Shown piece after piece: positions 24,963 to 37,428 of a stretch of 64,000 nucleotides of DNA (the first letter of the stretch is position 1; each line of letters opens with the position of its first letter). The position numbers were made by a program, and so were the translations under genes. The notes beneath the pieces are model-generated. The model did no database searches, was not told the origin of the DNA, and saw only the letters and a program-made list of their open reading frames with translations. Source of the DNA: Paramecium tetraurelia (Eukaryota > Ciliophora > Oligohymenophorea > Peniculida > Parameciidae); contig NW_001799009.1 of the NCBI RefSeq assembly GCF_000165425.1, forward strand, positions 172,633-236,632. Direction: 5' to 3'.

Positions 24963-25173
24963 TTTCAAGATATTTATATAAATTACGAAAATTATTTGAT
25001 TCAAACTTTTAAGAATTATATAATGAGTAAAATCCCATTTATAAATAAATTAATAAATTAGAGAATTTAATAAAGATTACAGATTATTTTTATTTTATAA
25101 AGCCAATAAATTTTTATGATAATTTTATTAAAAATTTAAAACAATATGGAAGTCACTAGTACATACTTTGAGC

Positions 25174-25563
25174 TCATCTTGTAAACTATTTGATAATAGA
25201 ATCGTTCTTTCCTATTTGTCTGTTTTTCTCATATATTTTTATTTGTTGCAATATGGGTCCAATGTAGCTATGCTTCAATTGTTTCTTGGGAGAGAATTAC
25301 GCCTTCTTTATAAAGTTTCCTTGCAAGTAATGCTGTTTCTAGGACAATACATAGGCATTGTCTATGACCACTGAGTTCTTAACGTAGCATTGAAAAATTC
25401 GACGCTTTTTGGGAGGAAGTGATTGGTGGGATTTAGGGTTATTCTGTGCGGGTGCTGTGTTTACGCAGTAGAGCGATTCACTCAAAAACCTGAGCTGATT
25501 GGTGGGAGTGTTGGATGTGGAGTATTCTTCCCATCCCTATAAATGTGAGTATTTTTTGTTCAT
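25174..25563 (-). CDS. hypothetical basic protein, 129 residues
   Basis: One exon from ATG 25563 to TGA 25176-25174. It begins MNKKYSHLQGWEEYS and is rich in Lys, Gln, Ser and Asn with a PPKKRRIF basic patch near residue 55 that could be a nuclear localisation signal. GC content here is visibly higher than in the flanks, as expected for coding DNA. No domain recognised. Its start is 18 nt from the divergent IFT70 start at 25582. Confidence 0.6.
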
Positions 25564-25581
25564 AATTCTTTTAATTAAATA

Positions 25582-27620
25582 ATGCAACCGGTCTAACCTA
25601 TTGCAGAGGGATAGCGAACAAAAATCATATATACGCTGATTAAGGATCAAAAGTACAGGGAGGCTATAAATTATTTGAACTACGAGTTGCAATTTTGTCC
25701 TAAGAGCAGGGCACTCTCTTTGCTTGCATATTGTCACTACATGAATTAGGATTTCACTTCTGCGGTTGGGATGTAAGAGATAGTTTAAATAACATAGTTA
25801 TGAGTAATTGGTGAAATATTATCCTGAGATCGATGATTATAAGATTTATTTGGCCTAGTCGTATTACAAGGATAGTAAGAAAACAATTTGAAAAATAGGT
25901 CTTTACGATGAGGCTTTGAAAGTGTGTGCTTCAATTGAGAATCCACAATATTAGGGCAAGATGGTGCAATTGCAAGCTCTGATTCGATACGAGAAGAGTG
26001 AATTTCAACACGCGAAGACATTGTTAAAATAAAATAACATGGACGATCCAGACTCAGTCATTAATGAAGGGTGCATTTTATTCAAGGAGAATAAGTTCGA
26101 CGAGGCAAGACAACGATTTCAGGATGGAATGAATTTGACTGGTTACTCTTGTGAATTGGCCTACAACATAGCTCTGTGTTATTACAAGTAAAAGTAATTG
26201 GCTCAATCTCTCAAATACATAGCTGAGATCATTGAGAGGGGAGTAAGAGAAAGACCAGATTTGGGAGTAGGCTCAAATGCAGAAGGAATCGAAGTCAAGA
26301 GTGTTGGTAATTCCTAAGCATTGAAGGAGTCTGCTCTGATTGAAGCCTTCAATTTAAAGGCAGCCATCGAATACTCTATCAAAAACTATGATGCAGCAAA
26401 AGAAGCCTTGGTTGACATGCCTCCAAGAGAAGAGGATGAATTGGATCCCTGTTACTTTGATGAATCAAGCCTTGATGAACGTAGAGGAGAAAACAGCAGA
26501 GGGATTTAAAAAGTTGAATCACTTATTACAAAATCCACCATTCCCTCCTGAGACATTTCCAAATTTATTACTTTTGTATTGCAAATATGGGTTATTTTGA
26601 TATGGCAGCAGACATTCTAGCTGAAAATGCAGATCTCACCTTCAAGACAATTAGTTCCGGATGACTTTGAATTTGTGGATGCTTTGATTCTCAGTGCAGC
26701 CAGTCCAGAAGAATCCTTTAAGAAGTTCTAGATCTTGGCAAACAAACACATTGACACTCTGAGAAGGATAACGAAATCAATTCAAGATGCAAGATTGAAT
26801 AGAGATAACGAGGGAATTAAGAAATCTCTTAAGGAATTCGATGATTGTTTGGAGAAGTTCATCCCTGTATTGATGGCATAGGCCAAAATATATTGGGATA
26901 AGGATAATTATTCATAAGTGGAGAAACTATTCAGACAATCAGCAGAATTTTGTGCTGATCATGATGTATGGAAATTAAATGTGGCTCATGTGTTTTATGT
27001 GCAAGACAACAAATATCGAGAGGCCATTCGCTATTATGAACCCATTGTTAAGAAGAATAGTGATAATTTATTGTCGTTGACTGCAATAGTGGTTGCAAAT
27101 TTGTGCGTTAGTTACATCATGGTCAATCAGAATGAAGATGCTGAAGAGTTGATGCGTAAATTGGAAAAGGAAGAAGAGAAATCACAGTATCAAGATCCTG
27201 AGAAATCAGTGTATCATCTATGCATTGTCAATTTAGTTATAGGAACACTCTATTGTTCAAAGAATAATTACGAATTTGGTATCTCTAGAGTTATCAAATC
27301 ACTTGAACCATATAACAAGAAAGTAAATTAATAAAATTTATTTTATAGATTAACACAGATACATGGTATTATGCCAAGAGATGCTTCCTTGCTTTGATTG
27401 AAGTCTTGGCTAAACATATGATTATTCTAAAAGATACCTCCTATAGTGAAATCCTGGATTTCCTAGATGCAACTGATTAATGTGGCAAATCTATTCCTTC
27501 TGTATTTCTTAATCATCTATTCTTTAGGTTATTAACCCATTGGAACAACTTGATGAGAAACATACAGTTTCATACGAATCCAGAATGATTAAGAGGATGT
27601 TTCTAAAATTAAGAACATGA
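25582..27620 (+). CDS. IFT70: intraflagellar transport protein IFT70 (TTC30/DYF-1)
   Basis: Five exons (introns 25773-25797, 25875-25898, 27323-27348, 27502-27527) give 644 residues after three one-base corrections, against 665 in human TTC30. Nearly every part is recognisable: TPR repeats from the start, MPPREEDELDP, PFPPETFPNLLLLYCKYG, IPVLMAQAKIYW, HDVWKLNVAHVFY and GISRVIKSLEPYNKK. IFT70 is a TPR superhelix that wraps IFT52 in the IFT-B complex and is needed for tubulin glutamylation and cilium assembly. Extra bases occur at about 26447 (C in CCC), 26594 (G in GGG) and 26658 (T in TT); together they restore the frame. An essential conserved cilium gene is unlikely to be a pseudogene, so assembly error is favoured. 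Confidence 0.9.
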
Positions 27621-28412
27621 AATTATATATATATATATAATATGTTTCCGAATATATCAAAAATAAGAACTAAGTTGTAACAATGAGAATGAATGAATAT
27701 TAGTTCTGATTGATGAAAGTAGAGAGAATGCTTGAGATATAATTTTGAGTCAAAATTGGATATTCAAGAATTCTCATCATGGTTATACAATCCTAATTAA
27801 CCTGAATTATAGGAATATAAGAACAGAAAGTTTATAAGGATGTATAATTAAGAGGAAATGATATATTTAGAATGAGATGTTATATTTTGGAGTTAAATTG
27901 TAAAAAATTGCCTACATTAATTAGGATGATAAATTATGTCATTTTTTTTAATTTAAGAAATTGGAATTTGGGATTTTTGAATTAGAGATTACAATTTAAA
28001 TTTAAAAGTAAATTATTATGCAGCACCTGCAATAATTGATGTAGGGAAGAAAAATGGGATAAAATTAGATGCATATAATTATTTTAAATCTGATTAAGTA
28101 CTCTTAGCAATAACTAAATTATTTTGGAAAAGTCTTATGTTACTTTATTATATTAAATATTAATTATTTTATTCATAGAATTTTAAAATGCATTGAATGA
28201 TGCAGGATCAAAGTAGTCGATATATATTGTAAATTAATTCTTGACATTAACAATACATAATGACATTTATTTATGCTAAAATCAATGAGTTTGGTATCTT
28301 AAAACAAATATTAAATTATTTATTTTAAGTTGAAAAACAGATGTAGGTCTTATGCTAATATGCTCTACCTTAATTCTACGGTGTATCAAACGTTGTTTCT
28401 TTTGTTTATCTT
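27621..28412. other. gap with AT repeat and decayed coding-like frames
   Basis: A dinucleotide AT run lies at 27624-27640. Beyond it, short coding-like plus frames occur at about 27747-27873 (ESKLDIQEFSSWLYNPN) and 27975-28200 (YYAAPAIIDVGKKNGIKL), each ended by TGA and not joinable by a plausible intron. Probably an eroded gene; function unknown. Confidence 0.35.
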
Positions 28413-29323
28413 ATGACCAAAATCTCAAGGTACATATAAATATATAGCTTAGTTTAAAATCTGACTGGCCTAACTTACTTATGGGAATCTTGCAATTGCT
28501 CTTGAGTCTAACACTTCTAATAATGATTGCCTTCAAAAACAGATTAAAAATACGAAAACCCCATCTTCTCGGAGTAGCAAGCTGTTTTTCTGCTTTGTCG
28601 ATTATTTTGGCCATACAAGAGTTTGACCACTATTATCTGCTGTTGATTATCCTTCAGCAATTGGTCTGTTGCTTACTAGTATCCTTATTGGTTTTGAATA
28701 AGAACAGAATCGGAATTGGCATGGTATCACAGTTATATTTGATTGGAATTTTCATTGATGCCTTCTGCATTGAGATTTGGTATTAATAGTCGCTATGGTG
28801 ATAGGCTATTTGAGGACTAATTCAGTTTGAGTAGGGCAATTGCTATTTTTGGATCTGGTGGATTTGGATTACTAACCCTATTTCTGATTCTGTTATGTCA
28901 TTTTAATCCCAAGGGGAAAGTCTAAAATGAATTGCACATCATAATAGGATTTTATCTTTTTTGTGGATTGTTCACCTGTTGCAGTATAACGGCTGAACTG
29001 GTTAATGTAAGAGTGAATGCTATATTTAGGGTGTTTAGAGCATCTACTTGGTGGATTTGGTGGTTCTCAAAATCTCGAATGTGTTTTTGGATGTGCTCAT
29101 ATACCCTTTTGTGAAATTTGGCGAGGTTAAATTGGAGAACAAAATGGAACACTTCTAGAATTGCAACGAGAGACAGGTTGAGAGCGGTGGAATTCAGACG
29201 AAGGAAAGTTAGAGTGAATTGGATAGTGCTCTGAAGATTAGGGGAGAGAAGCGAAATGTGGCTAGGAAGGAGGAGGAACCGGTTACTAACAGGTGGATTC
29301 GATGTCTCTTGGAAATTTATTGA
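28413..29323 (+). CDS. multi-pass membrane protein, unrecognised
   Basis: Four exons (introns 28430-28452, 28780-28804, 29007-29029; 23, 25, 23 nt) give 279 residues. Six or seven hydrophobic helices follow one another with short loops, in the style of a transporter or receptor (for example ILQLLLSLTLLIMIAF, IYFLLIILQQLVCCLLV-like stretches and LTLFLILLCHF). The last about 60 residues are cytosolic, highly charged (KIRGEKRNVARKEEEP). The intron model is required, because each intron carries an in-frame TGA or would shift the frame. I do not recognise a family. Confidence 0.65.
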
Positions 29324-29454
29324 TTAATTTAAATCTCATCTATATTATGATTCGATTTGGTTGGAGAGCGTGTTGGTGTCTGGTTGGAATAATTTTGTGT
29401 TTTATAGGGAGGAAAAGAAAGGCGCAAAAAATTAAAAGAATTTTTAAATCTTGA

Positions 29455-31386
29455 TAAATAAATCCAGAACAAAGTAGCGTGTTTTAGTTTATTGATTTAG
29501 TGTTTAAGTTACCAGGCTATTAGGATCAAAATAGATAACCCCAAAATGGACTTCATATTGCAGATTTGGAGGACGGAATCACAGAGGAACAATTGTATGT
29601 GGAGTTTCGAAAGTTTGGATAGATCAGCTTTGTTAAATTGCACAGGTATGTGATGCAACTATGTGTAGATTCCCATTCATCGGGAAGTCCAAGCATTATG
29701 CCTTCATCTATTTCTCTTCGTAAGAGGAGGCAAGGAAGGCGAAAGAAGCCATGAATTACAAATAGCTTCTGAGAGAGCCTATGCGTATCACCTACATTCA
29801 GGATTATGATAAAGATGCAAACTTATTCTTCGCAGGATTCGAGTTGACAGTAACACTCAAATAGCTCGAGGAATTCTTCGTCAAATGGGGACAAGTAGTC
29901 AGTGTCAAATTATCAGTGGATGAGAACAAGAAGAGCAGAGGTACTTGAATTGTGCTAATTGAAATAGGTTACGGATGGGTTCAATTTGAAAAGAAGGAGT
30001 AAGCCAATGATTTGTTGACTGAGAGTTAACAAAATGAAGGCAAGGTGCAATACAACGAGAAGACATCAATTATCGTGAAGAGATTTGTAAAGAAAGGCAC
30101 AACTGAACGTGAGGACAATGAGACAGTAACTTATACATCAAGAACTTCTGGACTTCATTGGACACTTTCGATTTGGAAAACAATCAAGTACGAGAATAGT
30201 TGGTATTAATACTTAATTTATATCTGAACAGGAGGCTGAAATGCGTACCAAATTGAATGAATGGTTTATCACTTATGGTCCAATAATCAGTGTCTTGGTC
30301 AAAATTGATATCGAACGTAAGGCTCCCTTTGCTTTTGTGAGTTTCAGTAGACATTAAGATGCCAAAGAAGCCTAAAAAACATTAGGTACTACCTTAGGAA
30401 CCAATGCATAGAAGGATCCATTGAATACTGGCAGAAAGATGTATGTTGGATGGGCACAAACAAAAACAGATAGAAAATAACTCAGAGATAATAATGTCTA
30501 TTCAAAATATATTTATGCTGATCACTTGAACAGAAATGTCACTGAGGAAATGATTAGACAAACCTTAAAAGAGGCTGGCTATGGCGATATCTCCATGGTA
30601 TTTAGTGAATCCTATTGTATTATAGATTAGATTGGAAAAGATGCAACAAGGATTCTAACAGATCATCAGAATTGGATACATTGTATTCGATCAAGCCTCA
30701 GATGCAAACAAGTTGATCAAATCATTCAAGGAGAATGAAAAGTTCGATGAAATCAAAAAACTCTTTGATCAAAATGTAGAGTAAGTTGGTGGCAAGTACT
30801 TCCAACATCTTTTCCCTCAACAATCCCAATAGAGAGGACAGAGAAGAACCAACTAAAGACAATCTCCAACCAGAAGAATGTACCAAATGCCTCCAGGCCC
30901 AGCTTAATTTGCTGCCAGAATGCCATTCCCATTCCCCATGCAATAGTAGAGAGTCCCAGGCGGTGGAATGAGAAGACCCTATTAACAACAATTCCCAAAT
31001 CCCATGAGACAAACTCCCTTACCTCCCCCTGTACAATAGATAGCTGATTTGGCTCCAGTTCAAGCTGTTGCCTTCGACAAGAGATAAGATTTAGTCGATT
31101 TATTGGCTAATATCGAAGCTTTCAAGGCCAAACCTGAAGACGAACAAGTCAAATAATTATAGTAATCTCTTGTATTTATTATTTTTCTAGAATGATGTTG
31201 TATTATAGAATCAAAGCTAAACTAAGTTAAGACATAGAACCTCATTGGAAGAAAGTGAGTGAAGTGCTTTCAGATCCTTCCAATTACACAATAGATGAAA
31301 TCCTCGATATGATTAAGAATGAAGATCAATTTAATGAATTAGTAGATGATGCAGTTGCTCAATTAAAAGAAGAAGCACATTGGTGA
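29455..31386 (+). CDS. poly(A)-binding protein (four RRMs plus PABC)
   Basis: Six or more exons; introns at about 29646-29668, 29942-29968, 30202-30230, 30598-30625 and 31163-31191. Four RRM domains are readable, each opening with an RNP2-like strand: GLHIADL, NLFFAGFEL, NLYIKNFW and KYIYADHL, with RNP1-like YGWVQFEK and FAFVSFSR. A Pro/Gln/Met-rich linker follows, then a C-terminal PABC (MLLE) domain with DPSNYTIDEILDMI. PABP coats mRNA poly(A) tails and binds translation factors through PABC. Two uncertainties: no in-frame ATG is visible between the TGA at 29452-29454 and RRM1, so the true start is unresolved, and a one-base shift near 30125 separates RRM2 and RRM3. Confidence 0.85.
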
Positions 31387-31582
31387 TAAATTTAATGTTT
31401 GTTCAAATATAAATATATTTTAACCAAATCTATTGTATAGTGATCTCAATTTAGAAACACTCCATAGTCATTAATAATAGAGTGAACGATATTTCCATAT
31501 CCTTTTGTGTGATAATATTAATCCTCAATTACTAACTATATGTAAATTAATGATAAAATGTAAAATGTAAAATTTAACAAAA

Positions 31583-31833
31583 TCAATTGGCACTTAATAT
31601 AATATTGTTTATTGGAATGAAAACCAACTTAATAAAGTATCCGACTGCTCCCATAACTGCAAAGCCAATAGCACATGATGTTGCGATTTTAATGTACTCT
31701 ATTTGTTATTGTGCATTCATTTACCTCTTTTATCTGGTTTGGTGCATTTTCTAATAAATCTGTAACTCTCCTAGCCAAAACCTTGGACATCTTATAATAT
31801 TCCATTGATTCCATTCAAGGTTTCTTGACTCAT
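31583..31833 (-). CDS. SEC61G: SEC61 gamma subunit
   Basis: Two exons around a 26-nt intron (31724-31699) give 74 residues, the usual size. The amphipathic N-terminal part with [13 protein letters not shown] matches the conserved cytosolic helix, and the single tail-anchored helix reads [20 protein letters not shown] followed by INNII, nearly identical to other eukaryotes. Sec61 gamma (SecE homologue) clamps the two halves of the Sec61 channel in the ER membrane. The intron is in the GAG codon just before the membrane helix. It sits between the convergent poly(A)-binding protein gene and the next minus-strand gene. Confidence 0.93.
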
Positions 31834-31932
31834 TTTAAATTTATTATTGAATTCTCACTTGATCATTTTGCAATTTTATAATCACACTATACGTGTTAAA
31901 TTAATTTATATAATTAATATGCAATTATATAA

Positions 31933-32925
31933 TCATTTTGGAAATATGCCATTGTCAATCATATTTCTATTAACAAATTTCTGCTCTCTATATTGGGTTT
32001 GGACTGGTTCAATCGGATTCTTGTAAAACTAACCTAAAAAATAAGATCACTTCAACTATCATACCATATCCCTTGTATTGAGTATCATCCATCTCCTTTC
32101 TTTTATTTAAGAGCCTGCTATTTTGTCTATTATTGTTGATGTTCTCAGTCTCCTGCATATCGGTGTTAAAGATATTTGAAGTTTTGTTCTTCATCGAAGT
32201 CACTTTGTGTTATTGCACTAATGGATATAAACATTTTCAATACATTAACTAAATTAACTAAGGGCATCATCCTACTACTGCTATTATTGCTATGGTTCAT
32301 GAGCTCGTTGATTAGCATAAGCATTTTCATAAGCGATACCTGTGATGGGATTATATTAGGCCATTGGTGGTTTACCAGTGTACTATTATTTACTACCACT
32401 ATTTCCTTGTTTATACTACAAATATTTATATTATAAAAAGATACTTTCGAATAGAGTTCCTCATCATCATTTGGTTATTGATAATGATCGTATTTGTTGG
32501 ATTATTTTAGCATTTGAGGTTGTTCATAATTGTTAGGGTTATTGTTATTTGAATATGGCATTCCATTATTGTAATTATCCAAAGCATCCTGGTAATATTA
32601 GTCGGGTTGCTTGTACAATGCAGCCAACTCTTGTTTTTTGTTCATTTCTTGAATGTATAACTACTTCATGTAATCCTCGTCTTGATTTTACTGATTATGT
32701 AATAGAATACTTCAACAACTGGCATGTATGTTTGAGCTTGATAAGAGGGGATATACGAGTTTCTTTGATCTTGACCGACTTTTCCTGCAATTTTGGAGTC
32801 GCCCTTTCTGGTTTGATCGATGTCCCATCCAATTTAGAATCCTTGTCTGGTGTTTGAATTGTCTGAGAATATTAATGTGCAGATACCATTGTATGTCCTG
32901 ATCGAGTTTTTTTGACCTCCATCAT
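31933..32925 (-). CDS. Asn/Gln-rich hypothetical protein with five introns
   Basis: Six exons (introns 32756-32737, 32710-32691, 32444-32416, 32249-32218, 32064-32034; 20, 20, 29, 32 and 31 nt) sum to 286 codons. The start is ATG-ATG at 32925. The protein is low complexity: Lys-rich at the N-terminus, then Asn/Tyr/Gln/Pro-rich (YNNGMPYSNNNNPNNYEQP), a polyGln stretch from TAG repeats near HEPQQQQ, and a conserved-looking tail QFYKNPIEPVQTQYREQ. No domain recognised. Intron density is high for a gene this short. It may be a scaffold or RNA-associated protein, but that is a guess from composition. Confidence 0.6.
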
Positions 32926-33112
32926 AATGTACTTAATTTTTTGGTGCTCCTCTTGACTAATAAAGACTTATATATTTTTAAAACCATTGCAATATCTTCT
33001 TAGTTTTTAAATTTAATTAATTAACCATCCAATGTTCACATTAAAAATTCAAATATATGTCGTTAATTATAAATAAATAATATATAGATTCAAATATCCC
33101 CAAGATCATCGA

Positions 33113-35747
33113 TCACTTTATTTATTAATTTATAGTTTTTAATTCAATATTAATTTTAGCAGTGGATTAGATTTCTGACAATCGGTTTCTCAAGTTGATA
33201 TCGTCAGCCCCATCCGTATCGTTTCTAAGATTAGTGAGAATGCCTTACTTTAAGAAATTGACATGCAGCTCCTTTAAGTCAGGCCAAGACCTGATTGAGG
33301 ACAACATCACAGTCACCGAATTCCCAGAGCCTTGGACGCTTTCAAGACTCAGGAACAATCTCTGTAACTCCTTCAATTTGCACAAACCCTTAAACAAAGT
33401 TTGGACTCCTTCATCTCCTAAAGGATTGCTAATTGTTTATCAAACAATTACTGATCAAGAATCAAGTTCACGATCTCTAACTGGGTGGCCTAACCGAAAC
33501 CGTTGTAGAGCAATTCCATCCCATCCAACCCAATTTGATTCGACCTGAAATTCAAATTGATATTCTTGAGTTTCTTTTGAGTTGTCAAAAAACGATTAAC
33601 ATATCTCAATCCGAAAGAAGTGCAAGATACACTAGGTTTTTCATAAGTGTGATACGTTACTTCTCAATCCAGAACTTCAATTCTCTCAACATTTACGGCA
33701 TCTCGTGAAAAGCCTTAGCCAAAAACCTTACTCCGTCATCCTCTATTCGATTTTTGGACAAATCAATTGCTAAAGTACTCAACTTCTGCAATTTCGGCAA
33801 CACAGATCCAAGCGATTCGCATCCCTTCTTTGTAATTTGATTGCTCCACAGAGTCAAATTCAAGTGTTTCAACTTATCGCATTTTGACAAGCCCTTAGCG
33901 AATTCCTCAACTCCCAAATCCTTGATTTACGAACCCCAAAGAACCAACTCACAATTCTCCAATTCCGATATGCTTTCTCCAAGATCATAAAAGCCCTCAT
34001 TGTGCATTGGATTGCTTAGGTAAGTAGGACTCACAATAAATACTTCGAAAAATTGATGGCCAAATGAGTCAGGAGTGGTAATCTTTTCAAAGACTGATTC
34101 AACAATTTAGAAAGCACTTAATTCATGTAATTGCTTTCGAGATTTAAATCAACCTTCTTTAGTTTGGGCATGGCACTAAGAACCGTAAAAAAGGCCTCGC
34201 AACACTCCATTGGTAAATGGTTTCTTGATTAATTTAGAACTTATACAATCCGAAATCCAATCTCAATTCCTCCATCTGCACCAGTCCTTCCAAAAGTGGT
34301 AAGGCATTATTGATCCCTTCATCTGACAGCTGATTGTTCGATATTTCCAAAGTCAATCGTTTCAAATCGCTCATTCTCATTATTGCCTTGGTTAGGAACA
34401 ACAATCCCAAATTCCCCAATTTATTGCTATTGTAAATATAGAGTTTAAACGGTACTTCCACAATTGTAATTTTAACTCCTTCAATTTTTGAGCTCTGCTC
34501 AGTATCTTTTCGATGGGAGCAATAGTTCTCACATTTAAACAACTCATCTCCAATTTTATTTGTAATGTAATCATTTAAAAATTTTTGACTTGCTAAGCAA
34601 TGGTCTCCAAGAATTTAAGCAATTCATCTTGCGACTTGTTTTGCATCCCATTGAGATCCAATTGCACATCCTCCTTGTTCTTAATATCCAATTGAAAATC
34701 CTCCAAATTAGTGATGGATTGCAGATGTTTGTGGTTTATTTTGGCAGGCTATTTTAAATGATTATCGGTTACAGATTTCACTTCCAAATAGGATCTCTCC
34801 TCGATAATTTGACTTAGTTGCGAGAAGTCGAATCGTTGATCAGGAGAGATATCCAACATCAACTTCAAAATTTTGGAAACTCCTTTGATTCGAGGATAGA
34901 GTTCTTTGACTTTCTTACGCTGTTCTTTCAAGTAAGTATACAGTTTTGTGTCATCGTCAAACAGTTCTTCTTTTTGCTAATACGAAAGTTGTTAAGGGTA
35001 CATGTTTTGTAATGTTCTGAGAGGTAGCAAACAACAGGAAGACCAATCCAAGAGAGAAAACGTCACTTTTGTATGGGTTGTATTTGGCCTGAGGCTTCCT
35101 CTTCTTGAAGGCTCTGAAGACCTCTGGGGATTGGTAGGTGACTGTGCCACCGATGGTTCTGGATCTCGTCTCCTCATCTATGATTTCAGTGCCGAAACCA
35201 ACCTACGTAGAAAGAGAGGGTCTTACATCGCAAACCTTAAACAGCAGATTCTCGTCGTTGATGAGTATAATGTTCTCCGGCTTGATATCTCTATGGGCTA
35301 TTTTAATTTCCTAGAGATGCGAATGTGCTCGGATCATTGTCACGAAGAAATCCGCCACCTCGTACTCTTGAAATCTGAACTCCGGATCCGATTGCTTTTT
35401 GGATTAGATGTATTGCTGTAAGTTGGTGATGCCCAATTCCATGACAATACAGCCGAAGGTGAATGGACTGCATTTAAGAGATAAATGAGTACTTTATCCT
35501 GCGTGGTCACCTTCTCATAATAGAAGCTTTCCTCGAAGGATATGATATTTGGATGCGGATTAGCTTTTATTTTTTGCAGGATCTAAATCTCTTATTAAAA
35601 CTTCTCTCTCAATAACGCATCAATCAGCACTTGTTTAATACAACATTTTTGTTTGGTCAATAGATTTTCAGCCAAATAAACCTCATTCCAAGTCTTGGCA
35701 ATTATGCTTATATATCGATATTCTGGGTTTATATTACCAGTCATCAT
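33113..35747 (-). CDS. protein kinase fused to leucine-rich repeats
   Basis: About ten exons (nine introns of 23-29 nt) give roughly 800 residues after one correction near 35480. The N-terminal 300 residues are a kinase: CCIKQV (ATP-binding Lys), IAHRDIKPENI (catalytic loop), KVCDVGFGTE in place of DFG, and GTVTYQSPEVF for the activation-segment end. From about residue 360 on, some ten LRRs of the ribonuclease-inhibitor type follow (for example LKHLNLTLWSNQITKKGCE and LSTLAIDLSKNRIEDDG). Such LRR kinases are numerous in Paramecium; the ligand and substrate are unknown. The correction is a single extra T right after a 25-nt intron. Confidence 0.8.
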
Positions 35748-35804
35748 ATTTTTTTAATTATTAAAATATTATAATTTACAACATTGTTCATAAATGTTTC
35801 CTGG

Positions 35805-36109
35805 TCAAATCTGACCTACATCCCCCCTCTCATATTCGATGATTCTATCACAATCCTCCCTCCAAAAAATACAACCAAATTCTGCTATTTCCATCTCAAT
35901 ATCCTTTCCAAACCCACTTAATTTCTTTTAAACCTTCTACCCACCAAATGCGATGAATTTCTAATTTTAGATATATTTAAACGTACTATTGGATTATCCA
36001 AATCCAATTAATCAAATTTTCTTGAACCAAATAGTATAGTCTGATATCTTGCAGCAATTTATATATACGGTTCAGTTTTTAAAAAAAACTCTAAATTATA
36101 TTTAACCAT
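35805..36109 (-). CDS. small acidic-aromatic hypothetical protein, 92 residues
   Basis: Two exons around a 26-nt intron (35986-35961) give 92 residues: MVKYNLEFFLKTEPYIQIAA.. then FGSRKFDQLDLDNPI and a Gly/Lys middle KVQKKLSGFGKDIEME, ending EYERGDVGQI. The splice is phase 0 and both exons have coding-like composition. A single Cys pair (EFGCIFWREDCDR) is present. I do not recognise it. It lies upstream of, and on the same strand as, the LRR kinase. Confidence 0.55.
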
Positions 36110-36416
36110 TTAGAATTTTATAGTACAATATTTTAAACAATCAGGGAGATCATTGAATTTCATTTGTTAACTTATATTTTTATTATTGTATTGTCTATAC
36201 TAGATTAATTTCTTTTAAAACCAAAAAATCTCTTTTCAATCAAGCAAAAAAAATACATAATCTCACTTAGTAATGTAACATTATTACTGATTAAAATTGT
36301 TTTAATTAAAAGTACATATAATTTTAATGGACGTATTAATTTAAATAATAGGGTTTAAACAGAGAAATATAATATAACATAATGATTATTGTATATTAAT
36401 TGATAGAATTCAGAAT
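36110..36416. other. AT-rich gap, no gene seen
   Basis: About 300 nt of A/T-rich sequence between the phosphatase stop and the next minus-strand start; no frame with coding character. Confidence 0.5.
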
Positions 36417-37377
36417 TCATAAAAAATAATCTGGATTCTGATTCCAAATCTTGGTTTAAGCATTTTTCATCTGATTTTCACTTGCTTAAAATATTTTAGC
36501 TCTCATCTCCAATTTATCACTGACTTCACATACAGCACCCTGAATTACCACACCTATAACAATAATTAGGAGCAGAGAAGATTGTCTTTAATTAATCTTT
36601 GTATATACTACGATACCCTTCCATGATCACTTGATGTGCTCTAAGAACACAACTCAAATTGTTGGTTTACAAGAATTAAGCAAAGACATCCTAACCGAAT
36701 TCCTTACCCACTCCTCGTTTGCTTTCACCAAACCCTTTTAACTCCTATTCATTTGGGTCATTCCAAAGTAATTCACACATCTCTCCATTATCAGGGATCT
36801 CTGACAATCTGTTTAGTGCTCTTACCTAATATATTTTAAAGCAACACAGTCATACATCATCTAATAACTTAGCATCTTAGGCTATTCCACCATGTACACA
36901 CCACACTTTCTCATCAATCAATGCTGATAATGGCATGTAATCAAATGATTCAGTTAAATATCGCCAAATGTTTAAGGAACCATATTTCCTCATGGCTTCA
37001 TCGTACAATCCAAATGTTTGAGTAAGAATTCGAGATTCGTGATTACCTCTGAGTAGTGTAATTTTGTCTGGATTCTTGATTTTCAATGCATACAGCAGAC
37101 AAATCGATTCTATACTGTGGAATCCTCTGTTAACGTAATCCCCCAAGAACAGGTAATTTTGGTCTCCGACTTCTCCTGATTGTTTGAAAATCTCAAAGAG
37201 ATCATATAATTATCCGTGAATATCTCCTACCACAATAACTGGAGGATCAATTCTTTGGACATTTCCTTCCTCGATGAAGATTTCCCTTATTTTGGCACAC
37301 AATTGCTTAACGTCCTTCTCCTTCAACAGCTCTCCGTTCTTTAATTTCTCAATCGACTTGTCCAAATCGGTTTGCAT
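36417..37377 (-). CDS. PP4/PP6-type serine/threonine phosphatase catalytic subunit
   Basis: Two exons (intron 36855-36826, 30 nt) give 309 residues after one correction, the size of PP4 and PP6 (305-307). PPP motifs in order: VVGDIHGQ near 55, LGDYVNRG near 83, [10 protein letters not shown] near 117, CVHGGIA near 167, RAHQV near 235 and [12 protein letters not shown] near 265; the C-terminus ends DYFL as PP2A-like enzymes do (the Leu that is methylated). The normally invariant GDYVDRG reads GDYVNRG here: Asn replaces an Asp that supports the catalytic His. HGGLSP is replaced by HGGIAQ. An extra G at about 36555 (GGG for GG) must be removed to reach the C-terminus. Confidence 0.85.
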
Positions 37378-37428
37378 TATTTTTATATATATTTATTTAT
37401 ATATATATGAAATTCTGTAAACAGACAA

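Noticed and set aside
26440..26660. Programmed +1 ribosomal frameshifting in IFT70, as in Euplotes
   Set aside because: The three shift sites share no slippery sequence or context, and similar faults occur in unrelated genes here, which fits assembly error better.
27624..27640. AT dinucleotide repeat as a functional element
   Set aside because: Short and in AT-rich intergenic DNA; nothing distinguishes it from background.
32176..32436. A hydrophobic plus-strand frame that looks like a membrane protein
   Set aside because: It is antisense to the Asn/Gln-rich gene at 32925-31933, whose six exons are consistent in frame.
35002..35421. A 139-residue plus-strand frame
   Set aside because: It is antisense to the kinase domain of the LRR kinase, where HRDIKPENI and TVTYQSPEV are readable.
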